From Dysgonamonadaceae bacterium (GTDB taxonomy: Bacteria; Bacteroidota; Bacteroidia; Bacteroidales; Azobacteroidaceae): a DNA stretch of 9,043 nt. The stretch spans positions 1 to 9,043 of the forward strand of contig JAISKG010000015.1 of assembly GCA_031261015.1 (NCBI GenBank). Direction: 5' to 3'. This document shows, one piece after another, positions 7,664 through 9,043 of the stretch; the stretch's first letter is position 1, and every line of letters begins with the position of its first letter. A program made the translations under genes and the position numbers. The notes under the pieces were generated by a model. It had not been told where the DNA came from, made no database searches, and saw nothing but the letters and a program-made list of their open reading frames with translations.

Positions 7664-7690
7664 CAAAATTATTTTTATTATGCAAAAATA
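7664..7690 (-). promoter_or_regulatory. Candidate promoter -7 elements for the LRR gene
   Basis: Two minus-strand matches to the Bacteroidota -7 consensus TAnnTTTG lie upstream of the LRR start at 7631: TAATTTTG (7671 to 7664) and TATTTTTG (7690 to 7683). The region is very AT-rich, so chance matches are likely, and no matching -33 TTG box at the usual 19-21 bp spacing was found for either. The first would give a leader of about 25 nt. Confidence 0.3.
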
Positions 7691-7704
7691 AAAGGGATTT
7701 TTCG

Positions 7705-7712
7705 TACATTTG
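7705..7712 (+). promoter_or_regulatory. Candidate -7 promoter element for tatAC
   Basis: TACATTTG matches the Bacteroidota -7 consensus TAnnTTTG exactly. It sits 28 bp before the tatA ATG at 7741, inside the 109-bp divergent intergenic region (7632-7740). A clear -33 TTG box at the usual distance is not visible, so the assignment rests on one element and position. The sequence just before the start is A-rich with no Shine-Dalgarno motif, as is usual in this phylum. Confidence 0.5.
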
Positions 7713-7740
7713 TCGCACAGATCAAAAAAAACATAAAAAT

Positions 7741-7959
7741 ATGCATACAATCTTATCATTGGCATTCCTGTCGATGCCACGAGGCGGAGAATGGATCATT
7801 ATTTTACTCGTTGTCCTTATCGCCTTTGGAGGCAAGAAGATACCGGAATTGATGAAAGGCGTCGGAAAAGGCATCAAAGGGTTCAAAGAAGGCTTGAAAG
7901 GTATCGAAGACGAAATTAAATCGGACAGTAAAACCGACGACGATTCTACAAAAAAATGA
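7741..7959 (+). CDS. tatA: Sec-independent protein translocase subunit TatA/TatE
   Basis: The 72-residue product is the pore-forming component of the twin-arginine translocase, which exports folded proteins across the inner membrane. A single short transmembrane helix ([12 protein letters not shown], about residues 18-29) is followed by the [12 protein letters not shown] hinge, an amphipathic helix rich in Gly and Lys ([15 protein letters not shown]) and a charged tail ([16 protein letters not shown]). Glu17 precedes the membrane helix; an acidic residue here is typical of TatB and of some TatA proteins that work without TatB. ATG 7741 was chosen because it is the nearest start after the candidate promoter; ATG 7774 would give 61 residues. 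Its TGA overlaps the tatC ATG (ATGA at 7956-7959). Confidence 0.93.
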   Translation: MHTILSLAFLSMPRGGEWIIILLVVLIAFGGKKIPELMKGVGKGIKGFKEGLKGIEDEIKSDSKTDDDSTKK

Positions 7960-8744
7960 GTGAATCCAAGCTCTTGTCATTTTGGGATCATTTGGAAGAG
8001 CTTCGATGGATGCTGGTACGGAGCGCAATCGCCTTAGTGATCTTTGCGATAGGGAGTTTTGCGTTCATGCCGTGGATTTTCGATCACCTTATTCTGGCGC
8101 CGGCGAAATCCGATTTTTTCCTTTATGACGGGCTGTGTCGCCTGAGCCGCGCATTTCCCGTTTTATTACCTGATCTGTGCGATAACGAGTTTAGTATCCA
8201 AATGATTAACTATGAGTTGACGGCGCAGTTTATGCGGCACCTCAGCACTTCGTTTTGGGTGGCGTTCATTTTACTTTGTCCGTATTTATTATTTGAACTT
8301 TGGCGATTCATCAGTCCCGCGTTGTACGAAAACGAAAAGAAGAACGTCCGCTGGGTTTTTCTCTTCGGTTCGGCAATGTTTTTCATCGGATGCTCAATCG
8401 GTTATGCTGTGATTTTCCCGATGACTTTGCGCTTTCTCTACACGTATTCGCTCAGCGACGTCATTCAAAATCAGGTATCGCTCGATTCGTATATGGATAT
8501 TTTCTTGATGATGATACTGGCAATGGGATTGATTTTTGAGTTGCCTTTGATCGCCTGGTTGCTTTCGCAAATTGGCATCTTGAAAAAATCATTTTTCAAT
8601 AAATACCGACGCTATGCAGTTGTGGTACTGGTGATTGTGGCGGCTGTAATTACACCGACGGGCGATCCGTTTACGTTGGCGGTGGTATTTCTTCCACTTT
8701 ATGGACTGTATGAGTTGAGTCGAGTGTTTGTGAAAGCCGGTTAA
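7956..8744 (+). CDS. tatC: Sec-independent protein translocase subunit TatC
   Basis: The 262-residue polytopic membrane protein is the Tat receptor subunit that recognises the twin-arginine signal peptide. The N-terminal [15 protein letters not shown] motif (about residues 9-23) contains the conserved Glu/Leu/Arg of the cytoplasmic N-terminus. The segment [29 protein letters not shown] includes the conserved SPxLYxxE with the signal-peptide-binding glutamate in the first cytoplasmic loop. Later come [11 protein letters not shown] and [22 protein letters not shown], the classic C-terminal TatC motifs, giving six predicted helices. The first periplasmic loop (about residues 45-90, with Cys residues) is long, as in Bacteroidota TatC. 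It is translationally coupled to tatA; no tatB is present here, consistent with a minimal TatAC system. Its last 74 bp overlap the 3' end of the convergent helicase gene. Confidence 0.96.
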   Translation: MSESKLLSFWDHLEELRWMLVRSAIALVIFAIGSFAFMPWIFDHLILAPAKSDFFLYDGLCRLSRAFPVLLPDLCDNEFSIQMINYELTAQFMRHLSTSFWVAFILLCPYLLFELWRFISPALYENEKKNVRWVFLFGSAMFFIGCSIGYAVIFPMTLRFLYTYSLSDVIQNQVSLDSYMDIFLMMILAMGLIFELPLIAWLLSQIGILKKSFFNKYRRYAVVVLVIVAAVITPTGDPFTLAVVFLPLYGLYELSRVFVKAG

Positions 8745-9043
8745 TATGCTCCAATAACCGGTTATAAAGTTCATTCATCCTCAAAAGCCTTTCATTTCCA
8801 ATCAGATAAAGTTGCTTACGCGCTCGTGTCAATACCACATTTAATTTCCGGTCGATGATTTGGCCGTTTTCTTCCGTCAGATTGGGCAAAGCCGCCAATT
8901 GCCGCTCGTTGTGGATGCAAAACGAATAAATGATTACGTCGCGCTGGCTGCCTTGAAAGCGTTCGACAGTATCGACCGAAATTTCGGCAAATGATTTGCA
9001 ATCAGCTTCTTGCAATAACTTACGAATTAAAGCGATTTGATTG
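8671..9043 (-). CDS. C-terminal part of a superfamily 1 helicase/ATPase, DNA2-like (5' truncated by window edge)
   Basis: The frame is open from position 9042 to TAA at 8671-8673 and gives 123 residues. NQIALIRKLL is followed by SVDTVERFQGSQRDVII (about 8979-8929), a match to SF1 helicase motif V/Va (the DTVxxFQGxE/Q type). Then LNVVLTRARKQLYLIGN (8844 to about 8794) is motif VI with the arginine finger region. This arrangement is that of AAA_12/DNA2-like C-terminal helicase domains (Dna2, Upf1, IGHMBP2 relatives), which unwind nucleic acid with ATP. The last 40 or so residues after NERLL are not conserved domain. About 25 of them are encoded antisense to tatC, so the tail may be a late extension. 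The N-terminal Walker A and B motifs lie beyond the window. Confidence 0.88.
   Translation of the reverse strand, partial: NQIALIRKLLQEADCKSFAEISVDTVERFQGSQRDVIIYSFCIHNERQLAALPNLTEENGQIIDRKLNVVLTRARKQLYLIGNERLLRMNELYNRLLEHINRLSQTLDSTHTVHKVEEIPPPT
8737..8761. terminator. Inverted repeat at the tatC stop codon, possible weak bidirectional terminator
   Basis: CCGGTTA (8737-8743) and TAACCGG (8755-8761) form a perfect 7-bp stem with an 11-nt loop, extendable by a G-U and an A-T pair. The tatC stop (8742-8744) sits in the left arm. No T-tract follows on either strand, and the right arm is inside the convergent helicase coding sequence. A terminator role is therefore only a suggestion. Confidence 0.3.

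Noticed and set aside
7632..7718. N-terminal extension of the LRR protein by 29 codons
   Set aside because: The extension precedes a complete signal peptide at 7631 and runs across the likely promoter region.
7573..7740. Upstream extension of the tatA frame
   Set aside because: It would cover the divergent promoter region and the LRR signal-peptide codons; the TatA family has only a few residues before the membrane helix.

Overview
The window looks like a chromosomal segment from a Bacteroidota (Bacteroidales-like) bacterium. The evidence is a protein with a type IX secretion (T9SS) C-terminal sorting domain, a TatA/TatC pair of the Bacteroidota type, start codons preceded by A-rich sequence rather than Shine-Dalgarno motifs, a TAnnTTTG-type -7 promoter element before tatA, and AT-rich heptamer repeats at gene junctions. 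No rRNA, tRNA, CRISPR array, transposase or phage gene was seen.

Left part (1-6176, all + strand): the 3' end of a DUF805-type membrane protein is followed by a small exported protein of unknown function. Then comes a complete tripartite heavy-metal RND efflux system: an outer-membrane factor (czcC/cusC-like), a periplasmic lipoprotein adaptor (czcB/cusB-like) and a 1039-residue RND pump (czcA/cusA-like). The pump keeps the proton-relay acidic residues of TM4. By eye it lacks the periplasmic methionines and the lysine typical of CusA, so divalent cations (Zn/Co/Cd/Ni) are a better guess than Cu/Ag. The adaptor and pump genes overlap by 4 bp (ATGA). The two upstream junctions both carry the same AT-rich heptamer repeat.

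Middle (6192-7631, - strand): an AT-richer gene encodes a secreted BspA-like leucine-rich-repeat protein. It has a signal peptide, eight 23-residue LRR_5 repeats, a coiled coil and a T9SS type A sorting domain. The sorting domain is interrupted in frame by a 64-bp GC-rich palindromic repeat, which adds about 21 residues; this is the most unusual feature of the window.

Right part (7741-9043): a divergent tatA-tatC operon (minimal Tat translocase, ATGA overlap) is followed by a convergent gene, cut by the window edge, for a superfamily 1 helicase/ATPase of the DNA2-like type. The last 74 bp of that gene overlap the 3' end of tatC antisense. A 109-bp intergenic region (7632-7740) holds the divergent promoters. 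No stretch longer than 300 bases lacks a gene. No wholly new multi-gene system is evident; the points worth following are the in-frame palindromic insertion, the repeated junction element and the small protein next to the efflux operon.
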